The translations under genes were made by a program, and so were the position numbers. Shown here piece after piece: positions 1 through 5,562 of a stretch of DNA of 8,322 nt; the first letter of the stretch is position 1; the number at the start of each line of letters is the position of its first letter. Under the pieces are notes generated by a model. It saw only the letters and a program-made list of their open reading frames with translations, searched no databases and had not been told where the DNA came from. Location: contig CAVEYD010000044.1 of NCBI GenBank assembly GCA_963619835.1, forward strand, positions 1-8,322, read 5' to 3'. The stretch comes from Fimimonas sp963619835 (GTDB taxonomy: Bacteria; Bacillota; Clostridia; Christensenellales; CAG-314).

Positions 1-4
1 TTTG

Positions 5-65
5 CGATTGCAATTTTTTGTAAAATATTTTTATTCGATTGCAATTTTTTGTAAAATATTTTTAT
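5..65. repeat. AT-rich tandem direct repeat, two copies, 31-bp period
   Basis: Positions 5-34 and 36-65 are identical over 30 bp (starting CGATTGCAATTTTTTG and ending AAAATATTTTTAT), separated by one base. There is no unique spacer between the copies, so this is a tandem repeat and not a CRISPR array. The array may continue to the left, outside the window. The core AAAATATTTTT followed by GATTG is also seen in the tandem repeat at the right end (8271-8322). Function unknown. Confidence 0.9.
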
Positions 66-86
66 GCGGAAAATAATATCAAAACA

Positions 87-115
87 TTTACAAAATAGAC
101 ATAAAAATGTATAAT
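87..115 (+). promoter_or_regulatory. Sigma-A type promoter for the folT leader RNA
   Basis: A -35 box TTTACA (87-92) and a perfect -10 box TATAAT (110-115) are separated by exactly 17 bp. The expected start of transcription, about 7 bp downstream (near 122), falls at the 5' base of the riboswitch P1 helix at 123, which supports both calls. Confidence 0.85.
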
Positions 116-122
116 GAAAAAA

Positions 123-242
123 GCAAAAACGACGTGTTGCGTCAAGTGTCGCATTTTAGCTTTGCAAAATATTTGTAAAGAAGGACATAATGCGAACGAA
201 AGAGCTCATTTGCTCTGCGGTGAACGTCGAAGTCCATTTTGT
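123..242 (+). ncRNA. Tetrahydrofolate (THF) riboswitch aptamer
   Basis: The conserved junction strands of the THF riboswitch class are recognisable: GCGTCAAGTG at 139-148 (family form GCGUUAAGUG), ACGAA at 196-200, and GCGGTGA at 217-223. Visible helices are P1 123-128/237-242, P2 131-135/224-228, P3 149-155/189-195 (7 perfect pairs) and P4 201-205/212-216. The class-defining long-range pseudoknot is also present: GGAC in the P3 loop (183-186) pairs with GTCC (232-235) just after P2. P3 carries an extra inner hairpin (about 160-180), longer than in textbook members. The joining strand between P1 and P2 is short (two bases), and P1 is A/U-rich, so the lower part deviates from the consensus. 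THF riboswitches control folate synthesis and folate transport genes, which fits the downstream S component. The match is from memory of the consensus; no covariance-model score was computed. Confidence 0.88.
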
Positions 243-322
243 TTGACGGCTCATGTGCCTATGACTGATACGTGTTGTATCGATTTGGACTGCTTTTGCA
301 AAACGCAAAAGGAGTTTTTTTT
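231..322 (+). promoter_or_regulatory. Riboswitch expression platform: antiterminator, terminator and masked Shine-Dalgarno
   Basis: Two exclusive structures can form. Antiterminator: AGTCCA (231-236) pairs with TGGACT (286-291), enclosing hairpins 248-250/257-259 and 267-271/277-281. Terminator: CTTTTGC (293-299) pairs with GCAAAAG (305-311), extended by ACT (289-291) with AGT (313-315) across one G-G mismatch, and followed by a run of eight T (315-322). The antiterminator uses GTCC (232-235), which the aptamer needs for its pseudoknot. Ligand binding should therefore release TGGACT and favour the terminator. The ribosome binding site AGGAG (310-314) lies in the 3' arm of the same hairpin, so leftover transcripts would also be poorly translated. 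The inferred outcome is an OFF switch when folate is abundant. Confidence 0.8.
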
Positions 323-1045
323 ATGAATAAAACATTACGTTTGACGCTGACGGCTATGCTGTGTGCACTGTCGGTTGCGGCTAACTTTTTGACAATCCCC
401 GTTATGCCGAACAAGGTTGTTTCGTTTGCACCGCTGTTTGCGTTTATCGCCGGCATGTACCTTGGAACACTGCCTGCCGTTGCCGTTGGTTTTTTGGGAG
501 ATTTGATTGCGCATTTTATACATCCTTACGGCGCATACAATTACTTTATTGGACTATCGTGCATGCTGATGGGGCTTGTGCCTGCACTTGTGTACAAGCT
601 TAAAATGAATAAAATTGCCAAACTTGTTGTGTCGCTGTTGACGTTTTTTGTGGTTGGATCGGCCTTTTTGAACACGTTTGGTTTGTGGCTACAATATATT
701 GTGGGCGTTGAGGCAAGTCCTGTTGGACTGTGGCAATTTTTTACAATGGACAAAAGCGGAATTAAAAAAAGTTTTTGGCTGTATCTTGCCGGAAGGTTGC
801 CGATTCAAGCAATTAACTTGGTGGCAAACGGAATTGTGCTTGCCATTTTGCAACAAACAAAAGCTATTGACAGATTGCTTTGTTCGATAACGACAAGAAA
901 AGACGAAAAAATTAAGCAAAATCAAGACGAAAATTGCACTGAAAATGTTGATAAAAGCGAAAAAATTGTAGATTGTGAAAATAAAAGTTTAGACATAAAC
1001 GAAAAAACAACTAAAGACAATAAAACAGAAAACGAAAATTTTTGA
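323..1045 (+). CDS. folT: FolT-like folate ECF transporter S component
   Basis: The predicted protein has 240 residues. It is the substrate-binding membrane subunit of an energy-coupling factor importer, which would capture folate and work with shared EcfA/EcfA'/EcfT subunits encoded elsewhere, since none is in this window. Residues about 5-186 are hydrophobic with roughly six membrane segments. They include an early helix with LTAMLCALSV, a glycine-rich GMYLG...GFLGDL stretch (44-61) and a GRLP motif (157-160) near the last helix, as in folate-family S components. The folate assignment rests mainly on the THF riboswitch directly upstream. The start at 323 is chosen because AGGAG (310-314) sits 8 bases before the ATG; an upstream in-frame GTG at 272 lies inside the leader hairpins. 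Residues about 187-240 form an unusual charged tail rich in Lys, Glu, Asp and Asn, probably cytoplasmic. Other vitamin S components are possible but less likely. Confidence 0.85.
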   Translation: MNKTLRLTLTAMLCALSVAANFLTIPVMPNKVVSFAPLFAFIAGMYLGTLPAVAVGFLGDLIAHFIHPYGAYNYFIGLSCMLMGLVPALVYKLKMNKIAKLVVSLLTFFVVGSAFLNTFGLWLQYIVGVEASPVGLWQFFTMDKSGIKKSFWLYLAGRLPIQAINLVANGIVLAILQQTKAIDRLLCSITTRKDEKIKQNQDENCTENVDKSEKIVDCENKSLDINEKTTKDNKTENENF

Positions 1046-1060
1046 TAAAAAGTTATTAAC

Positions 1061-1095
1061 AAAAAAACAGCACTTTCTTTAAGTGCTGTTTTTTT
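1061..1095. terminator. Bidirectional intrinsic terminator between folT and the S41 peptidase gene
   Basis: A 15-bp perfect inverted repeat (1061-1075 with 1081-1095) encloses a 5-base loop. The core is ACAGCACTT/AAGTGCTGT, flanked by an A run on one side and a T run on the other. It therefore gives a hairpin plus U-tract in both directions, serving folT (+) and the convergent S41 unit (-). Confidence 0.93.
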
Positions 1096-1112
1096 TGAAT
1101 CTATTAACGATT

Positions 1113-2786
1113 TTACAGTCCCCAATAGGACAATGTTGACGTCCAAAGCTTGTCGTAGGTGTCTAAATTGTTGTAGGGATCTGCCGGTGTGTAGCCTTTG
1201 CCATGAATATTGGTGCCAAGCGGTGAATAGTAGCTTGCATACGTGTAGTAAATTGCCCAATTTCCTGTGCGAGTAACTCCGTAATTGTCGACATAACTGC
1301 CGGTAAAATCAAGTTCATTGTAGGTTTGAGCAATGCCCTTGCCGTAAGTTTTTGTTCCCATTTGGGTTGCTACACCGTAATCGGTAAGCGCACCTGTAAG
1401 AAGTTCGCTTGCGGATGCCGAATTGCCGTCCGTCCAAATGACAATGTTTGTTTTGCCATCGGTGGGAAGTGTGAAATAATCGGTATATGTGCCGACACGT
1501 GACTCGGTTGTTGTTTGCCAAACACGTGGAACAAGCGAAGTGATGAGTAATTGCTGTTTTCCGTTTTCTTTTACGGTAACTTGAGACTTTTGTTCGTCAG
1601 TTAAAAGCGCATCGGTGATTAGGTAGCCGGCTACGTTGGAAACTTCGTCGACGTATCCGCCCGGATTGCCTTTTAAGTCCAAAATTAGACGTGTACAACC
1701 GCTTTGCTTAAACAAATTGAGCGCCTTTAAGAATTCGATTGAAGTTGTTGATTCTTCGGTGGAACTGGTGCTGAGCTTGCCGAATTCCTTTATACGAATG
1801 TAGCCGACACCTGAGGGCAAGTTGGCAAGAGAACGCACTTCCTTTGTGGTGTGGGTTGCATTGCCGATTGGCGTTGTGGAAACGTTGGTTAAAGTGTCGC
1901 CAAAGTAGAATTCGACGTACTCGAACTTGTAATCTTGGTTGGGATACTGTTGCGGTCCACGAGTGATATTGTTGAAAATAAGTACTTCGCCGTTACGCAA
2001 AACGTGGAATGTTGCCGAATTTACAAGCATTAAAATTGATTGAATTTGCGACAAATTGTAGTTGGAAAACACAACTGTGGAAAGATCTTCACCGTTGTAG
2101 TTGATGGGCAAGCCGTTTTCCGCTTTGGCATCGGAAATTTTTAGGACAATGTCGCCTTCCTGAATAACTCCAAAGCATGAAGTGTCGTCAAGTACGGACG
2201 AAACCTGTAGACCTACACCACTTAAAAGCGAATAACTGATGCCGAAAATGTTGCTTGTGTTGACGTAACTGCTTGTGGGGTTTATCAAATTGTAGTACTG
2301 TTGCGGAGTGAGTAAGCGAGAAAATTGGTCGCCTGCGTACTGCATGATTGCCGTACCTGCTACTCCTATGGCATCGATCCAATCCTGCTCGGAAACTACG
2401 GTTGTGTCGGAAACGTCCTTGTAGTAGACTTGATACATGTAGTCTAAGACGGTAGAAAGAATTTCTTCTTTTTCGAGCTGTCCGCTCTCTGCCTTTTGCT
2501 CGTCCGTTTGACTATGCAAAGTTGAGAGAAACGAACCGAAACAACCGCCTAAAACCATTGCTAAAACAAGCGATAGGCATAGTAAAACAACGTAAAGCGG
2601 TTTGTGTTTGACAGGGGGTGCGGGGGTTGGATTAGAATTTACCCAAGTGGAAAAATTGTCTTGCGAACCACCTTGATTGTTGCCATTTTCGGTTGCATTT
2701 TGCGTGTTGGTTTGGTTTGAATTGTTTTGCTTGTGTTGATTTTCGATTTTGTCTAATTCTTCATCAAAAAAATCTTTTTCACTCAT
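1113..2786 (-). CDS. Membrane-anchored S41 family (C-terminal processing) peptidase with PDZ-like region
   Basis: The predicted protein has 557 residues. Residues 1-60 are a cytoplasmic acidic then Asn/Gln-rich, low-complexity segment. Residues 64-87 form one membrane helix, so the rest is outside the cell. About 105-170 is the helical region seen in CtpA/CtpB-type proteases. A PDZ-like domain starts near 180 and contains GVGLQV and EGDIVLKI, with an insertion between its parts. The S41 domain follows, with LDLKGNPGG, the nucleophile in NSASASE (Ser458) and the general-base lysine in TYGKG (Lys483); the 25-residue spacing matches the Prc/CtpA serine-lysine dyad. It is probably active, cutting secreted or membrane proteins, but no substrate is suggested by context. 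The start at 2786 follows a GAGG sequence; an in-frame ATG at 2882 would add 32 residues without a good binding site. It is last in the three-gene unit, 105 bp after the ABC-like gene. That AT-rich gap has a TACAAT but no convincing -35 box. Confidence 0.92.
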   Translation of the reverse strand: MSEKDFFDEELDKIENQHKQNNSNQTNTQNATENGNNQGGSQDNFSTWVNSNPTPAPPVKHKPLYVVLLCLSLVLAMVLGGCFGSFLSTLHSQTDEQKAESGQLEKEEILSTVLDYMYQVYYKDVSDTTVVSEQDWIDAIGVAGTAIMQYAGDQFSRLLTPQQYYNLINPTSSYVNTSNIFGISYSLLSGVGLQVSSVLDDTSCFGVIQEGDIVLKISDAKAENGLPINYNGEDLSTVVFSNYNLSQIQSILMLVNSATFHVLRNGEVLIFNNITRGPQQYPNQDYKFEYVEFYFGDTLTNVSTTPIGNATHTTKEVRSLANLPSGVGYIRIKEFGKLSTSSTEESTTSIEFLKALNLFKQSGCTRLILDLKGNPGGYVDEVSNVAGYLITDALLTDEQKSQVTVKENGKQQLLITSLVPRVWQTTTESRVGTYTDYFTLPTDGKTNIVIWTDGNSASASELLTGALTDYGVATQMGTKTYGKGIAQTYNELDFTGSYVDNYGVTRTGNWAIYYTYASYYSPLGTNIHGKGYTPADPYNNLDTYDKLWTSTLSYWGL

Positions 2787-2891
2787 ATTGCGCCTCGAGT
2801 AAAGTTGTTTATTGTTAAGTTTATTGTAGAATAAATAGGTTAAAAAATGCTTAAATTTTTTGCTAATTGAAAGAATTTGCAAAAATGCTGA

Positions 2892-3584
2892 TTAGTCGCT
2901 TAAAATGTCTTTGGGGGTAGAATTGTACAACCATTTAAGTTGCGAATCGATGTACTGCTTGGCGGAAACGGCATCGCCTTGAAAGACGTTTGTTCCACCA
3001 TCCATTACCACCACTTGCCCGAAAAGTTTGTTTGTGTCGCCGGTTAAAACAATTTTTTGAGCTGACGGAAATAGGTTAAAAACTTGAGTTGGAGATAGTT
3101 CGCCTTCAAAGAAAAAGTCGTCAAAGAAAACATATTTGCGACTGACGGTAAGTCCGCGAGCAAGTGCAACAAGACGTTGTTGCGGTAAAGTTAGTTTGCA
3201 AATTTTTTTGTTGAGCAAGTCTGTTAAATTTAGCTTTTGGGCAACTTGCAAGACAATGTTTTTTGCCGATTCCTTGGGAATTTTACGCACTTTTAAGGGG
3301 TAAGCAATGTTGAACATTACCGAACGATGATTGAAAAACGTCGGAACGGACGACAAAACTAAAATTTCCCTTTGACTTGGCGGAATTTGTGAAAGCTCGG
3401 TGCCGTCAAGCAAAATGCTTCCATTGTACTTCAACTCGGTGAAAAGTCTACAAAAAGTTGTTTTGCCACTTTGAATATCGCATGCAACAGTGCTAACAGG
3501 CTCGCTTAAAGTAAAAGTGGCGTTTTTTATGACGGCAAAATTGTCGTAATGATATTGATATTGTACGTTTTTTAGCTCTATCAC
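2892..3584 (-). CDS. Degenerate ABC-type ATPase-like protein, probably catalytically impaired
   Basis: The predicted protein has 230 residues and the overall layout of an ABC nucleotide-binding domain (opening MIELKNVQYQYHYDN; later FNIAYPLKVR; QQRLVALARGL; FFDD), but the key motifs are eroded. Walker A is CDIQSGKTT (35-43), lacking the first two glycines but keeping SGKTT. The Q-loop glutamine is not evident (VLSSVPTFFNHR, 76-87). The LSGGQ signature is reduced to KLTLPQQR (130-137). Walker B ends FFDD where DE is usual (153-156). The switch histidine is absent (VLTGDTN, 179-185). The reading frame is intact, so the protein is probably maintained. Its GTG start overlaps the TGA of the upstream nucleotidase gene (GTGA), suggesting translational coupling. 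No permease or partner ATPase is nearby. It could be a regulatory or structural pseudo-ATPase, or the weak half of a heterodimer encoded elsewhere. Confidence 0.8.
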   Translation of the reverse strand: MIELKNVQYQYHYDNFAVIKNATFTLSEPVSTVACDIQSGKTTFCRLFTELKYNGSILLDGTELSQIPPSQREILVLSSVPTFFNHRSVMFNIAYPLKVRKIPKESAKNIVLQVAQKLNLTDLLNKKICKLTLPQQRLVALARGLTVSRKYVFFDDFFFEGELSPTQVFNLFPSAQKIVLTGDTNKLFGQVVVMDGGTNVFQGDAVSAKQYIDSQLKWLYNSTPKDILSD

Positions 3585-4156
3585 GATTGCAACTCGTCCA
3601 AAGTGAGATGGAAGGCATCAATAAAGTTTTCCATGAAGTAGTCAACTTCAGGTGAATTGAAGCCTTTGATGTCCTTAAGCAAAGTTTGCTCGGCACTGAT
3701 AAACTCGGTGTTGCCCATGTGCGTTTCGTCAACGCATTTTATGTAGGCGGCAATTTTGTCGGCATACTTTACGAATTTGTGCTCGATGCTGTTGTCGTCC
3801 AAAATAATGTCGCCGTAAACTTGCGACAATTCGCTTGGAAGGTAGGTAAGCAACTTGTCGTTTGCGACACGTTCGAGTGCCTTGTAGCTGTTGCGAATTT
3901 CCGGATTGTAGTACTTGATGGGAGTTGGCAAGTCGCCTGTTACAACTTCGCTTGTTTCGTGGAAAAGCGCTTTTACGGCAATGTTGTTGGCATCGAGATT
4001 TCCGCCAAAATACAGGTTGGAAATGGTTGCCAAAGCATGCGCTATTACGGCTACTTGTTGGCTGTGCTCCATAATGTTTTCCGTTACGGTGCTACGCATT
4101 AAACTCCAACGATTGATATACTTCATTCGGTTGAGATATGCAAAAAATTTGTACAT
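3581..4156 (-). CDS. yfbR: YfbR-like HD-fold 5'-deoxynucleotidase
   Basis: The predicted protein has 191 residues, close to E. coli YfbR (199), and aligns almost end to end. Shared stretches include FFAYLNRMKYINRW, TENIMEHSQQVA, SEVVTGDLPTPIKYY, YADKIAAYIKC and EVDYFMENF. YfbR removes phosphate from 5'-deoxynucleoside monophosphates in the cytosol with a divalent metal held by an HD site. The expected ligands are His31, His66 and Asp133. The HD doublet itself reads His66-Glu67, a conservative change at one metal ligand. The start at 4156 is chosen for AAAGGAG 7 bases upstream and agreement with the family N-terminus; a longer in-frame form from 4297 would read through the promoter. It is the first gene of a minus-strand unit, driven by the promoter at 4194-4222. 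The specificity for dNMPs is inferred from similarity. Confidence 0.9.
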   Translation of the reverse strand: MYKFFAYLNRMKYINRWSLMRSTVTENIMEHSQQVAVIAHALATISNLYFGGNLDANNIAVKALFHETSEVVTGDLPTPIKYYNPEIRNSYKALERVANDKLLTYLPSELSQVYGDIILDDNSIEHKFVKYADKIAAYIKCVDETHMGNTEFISAEQTLLKDIKGFNSPEVDYFMENFIDAFHLTLDELQS

Positions 4157-4193
4157 GATACACTCCTTTGTGGGGACAAAATTTGCTATGTAT

Positions 4194-4222
4194 ATTATAG
4201 CACAAAAAACACAAAAATAAAG
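4194..4222 (-). promoter_or_regulatory. Extended -10 promoter for the nucleotidase/ABC-like/S41 unit
   Basis: On the minus strand the sequence reads TGCTATAAT (4202-4194), a perfect -10 with the extended TGn element. The -35 region is weak (TTTATT at 4221-4216), which is usual for extended -10 promoters. It lies about 38 bp before the ATG at 4156. Confidence 0.75.
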
Positions 4223-4257
4223 TACATATTGAACTATTAACTTTAATTTTTGTAATA

Positions 4258-4291
4258 AAAAAGCACCATAGCTAATGCTAAGGTGCTTTTT
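4258..4291. terminator. Intrinsic terminator after rplL
   Basis: AAAAAGCACC (4258-4267) pairs with GGTGCTTTTT (4282-4291). After one A-A mismatch, TAGC pairs with GCTA, closed by a TAAT tetraloop. On the minus strand a U-rich tail follows. It begins about 20 bp after the rplL stop and closes the ribosomal protein operon. The flanking A and T runs would let it work in both directions, but only the minus strand has an obvious client. Confidence 0.93.
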
Positions 4292-4312
4292 GTGCATTTT
4301 GATTGTGCTAAA

Positions 4313-4684
4313 TTACTTGATTTCAGCTTCTGCGCCTGCTTCAACAAGCTTTTTAACCATGTCTTCAGCTGCATCCTTGGGTTGAGCTTCTTTGATTGTG
4401 GAAGGAGCTTTTTCAACAAGGTTTTTAGCTTCAACAAGTCCAAGACCTGTAAGTTCACGAACAGCTTTGATAACTGCAATTTTGTTTGCGCCAAAGCTCT
4501 TCAAAACTACGTCAAATTCGGTCTTTTCTTCAGCAGCGGGTGCTGCTGCAGCTGCTGCTCCGCCTGCTACTGCTACGGGTGCTGCTGCGCTTACGCCAAA
4601 TTCTTCTTCGATTGCGTGTACAAGTTCGTTAAGTTCGAGAACGGACAAAGCCTTGATCTCATCAATAAATTTTTTGGTATCCAT
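4313..4684 (-). CDS. rplL: 50S ribosomal protein L7/L12
   Basis: The predicted protein has 123 residues, normal length. The N-terminal helices (1-30) form the dimer that docks on L10. Residues about 32-52 are the Ala-rich flexible hinge. Residues about 55-123 are the C-terminal domain that contacts translation factors, with the typical NKIAVIKAVRELTGLGLVEAKNLVE stretch split over 68-92. AGGAG lies about 11 bases upstream of the start. It follows rplJ after 112 bp that contain two small hairpins (AGCC/GGCT and AGGC/GCCT arms) but no clear promoter. A strong terminator follows, so rpoB is not its neighbour here. Confidence 0.98.
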   Translation of the reverse strand: MDTKKFIDEIKALSVLELNELVHAIEEEFGVSAAAPVAVAGGAAAAAAPAAEEKTEFDVVLKSFGANKIAVIKAVRELTGLGLVEAKNLVEKAPSTIKEAQPKDAAEDMVKKLVEAGAEAEIK

Positions 4685-4796
4685 TGTAAATTTTTCTCCT
4701 AATAATATTTTTTTGTGTTGTTTCGTCTTGAGGCGGAAACTTGCCTATAATTCGTTTTGAGCCCGAAATGGCTTGTTGAGTAATTTTGTGAAAAGA

Positions 4797-5300
4797 TTAC
4801 TCGTGTTTTTCGGCAACGGCATTGAGTGCTACTGCCAATCCGCGAACAGGTGCGGACAAAACAGAAACCAACATAGCAAGCAAAGTTTCTCTGTTGGGAA
4901 CTTTACTCATTGCATCTACTACAGCGGCATCGGCATATTGCTTGTCGAACATACCACATTTAACTTGCAATGTGTTGTACTTTTTGGAACCTTCAACTGC
5001 AACTTTTGCAGGTGCAATTGCATCTTCGTGTCCGAATGCGAAAGCGCTTGGTCCGTTGAGAGCATCGTCGAATTGGTCGTAACCGAGTTCGTGCAATGCC
5101 TTTTTGAACAAAGTGTTTTTCAAAACTTTGTACGAAACACCGTTCTTTCTGAATTCGTTACGAAATTCGGTATCTTGAGCAACTGTGAGTCCTTTGTAAT
5201 CGACAATAACAAATGATTGGCTGTTTGTGATTAGCTCTTTGATATTTTCGACCACTTCTCTCTTGGCTTCTTGCGAAGCACTAAGTTTTTCTTGAGACAT
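4797..5300 (-). CDS. rplJ: 50S ribosomal protein L10
   Basis: The predicted protein has 167 residues. It is the base of the ribosomal stalk, binding 23S rRNA through its N-terminal domain and L7/L12 dimers through its C-terminal helix. Family signatures are FVIVDYKGLTVAQ (30-42), LKNTLFKKAL and the C-terminal hydrophobic helix LLAMLVSVLSAPVRGLAVAL. The start at 5300 is chosen because AAAGGAGG lies 10 bases upstream and the family begins here. An in-frame extension to 5447 would run through the L10 leader and is not real. Expression is likely controlled by the leader and attenuator at 5331-5445. Confidence 0.97.
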   Translation of the reverse strand: MSQEKLSASQEAKREVVENIKELITNSQSFVIVDYKGLTVAQDTEFRNEFRKNGVSYKVLKNTLFKKALHELGYDQFDDALNGPSAFAFGHEDAIAPAKVAVEGSKKYNTLQVKCGMFDKQYADAAVVDAMSKVPNRETLLAMLVSVLSAPVRGLAVALNAVAEKHE

Positions 5301-5330
5301 TTTGTGTTTTCCTCCTTTTAATATTTTTAT

Positions 5331-5445
5331 AAATAAAAACCCTTGCGCCATTGACGGTACAAGGGTAGGAGTCTTTCGACTTGTGAGCCTTTTTGTACCT
5401 CGGCAAGATTTACTGGTACTTGCTGTCTTAGGGACGTCTTGGATC
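5331..5445 (-). ncRNA. Ribosomal protein L10 leader with transcription attenuator
   Basis: The minus-strand RNA upstream of rplJ has the L10 leader architecture. A lower helix pairs 5430-5435 with 5395-5400 with one mismatch. An internal loop contains AAGACA on one strand and CG on the other. An upper helix pairs GCAAG (5423-5419) with CTTGC (5407-5403). Next comes an AGTC-GAAA-GACT hairpin, then a terminator: ACCCTTG (5366-5360) with CAAGGGT (5345-5339) and a U-rich tail (5339-5331). GGTACAA (5399-5393) can instead pair perfectly with TTGTACC (5362-5356), forming an antiterminator that excludes both the lower leader helix and the terminator. In the known family, the L10-L12 complex binds the internal-loop region and lowers rplJ-rplL expression; here that would favour the terminator. 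Confidence 0.85.
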
Positions 5446-5462
5446 ATTATTTTTAAGTTGTT

Positions 5463-5504
5463 AGACTTGTTTGTTTTAACGGGGGACGATAAAGCAAACA
5501 GTCT
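5463..5504. other. Long hairpin of unknown role upstream of the L10 leader
   Basis: AGAC plus TGTTTGTTTTA (5463-5466, 5468-5478) pairs with TAAAGCAAACA plus GTCT (5490-5504). There is one bulged T (5467) and one T-G pair, and the loop is ACGGGGGACGA. As + strand RNA the stem is continuous with the wobble; as minus RNA the wobble becomes a C-A mismatch. It may extend the leader structure or act as a processing site between rplA and rplJ. Confidence 0.6.
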
Positions 5505-5515
5505 ATATTGTTAGC

Positions 5516-5544
5516 TTTGCGGTAAAAGTTTAATTTACCGCAAA
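5516..5544. other. 11-bp inverted repeat just after rplA
   Basis: TTTGCGGTAAA (5516-5526) pairs perfectly with TTTACCGCAAA (5534-5544) around a 7-base loop, 18 bp past the rplA stop. No U run follows on the minus strand, so it is not a good intrinsic terminator. mRNA stabilisation or processing between rplA and rplJ is more likely. Confidence 0.65.
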
Positions 5545-5562
5545 ACAGTGTTGTTGCAAAGC

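Noticed and set aside
5..65. Possible CRISPR array from the direct repeats
   Set aside because: The copies are separated by a single base, are extremely AT-rich and no cas genes are present; it is a plain tandem repeat. The same applies to 8271-8322.
272..322. Earlier GTG start adding 17 residues to the FolT-like protein
   Set aside because: It lies inside the leader hairpins and has no Shine-Dalgarno, while the ATG at 323 has a well-placed AGGAG.
114..326. Small + strand open frame upstream of folT
   Set aside because: It coincides with the riboswitch and its expression platform and lacks a ribosome binding site; the RNA structure explains the sequence better.
2892..3584. The ABC-like protein as the EcfA ATPase partner of the FolT-like component
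   Set aside because: Walker A, signature and switch motifs are eroded, the gene is in a separate convergent unit, and no EcfT is nearby.
4283..4702. Cys/Phe-rich + strand open frame opposite rplL
   Set aside because: It is an antisense shadow of the Ala-rich rplL coding sequence with no independent support.
5516..5544. Intrinsic terminator after rplA
   Set aside because: The stem is strong but no U-tract follows on the minus strand, and rplJ downstream shows no clear promoter of its own.
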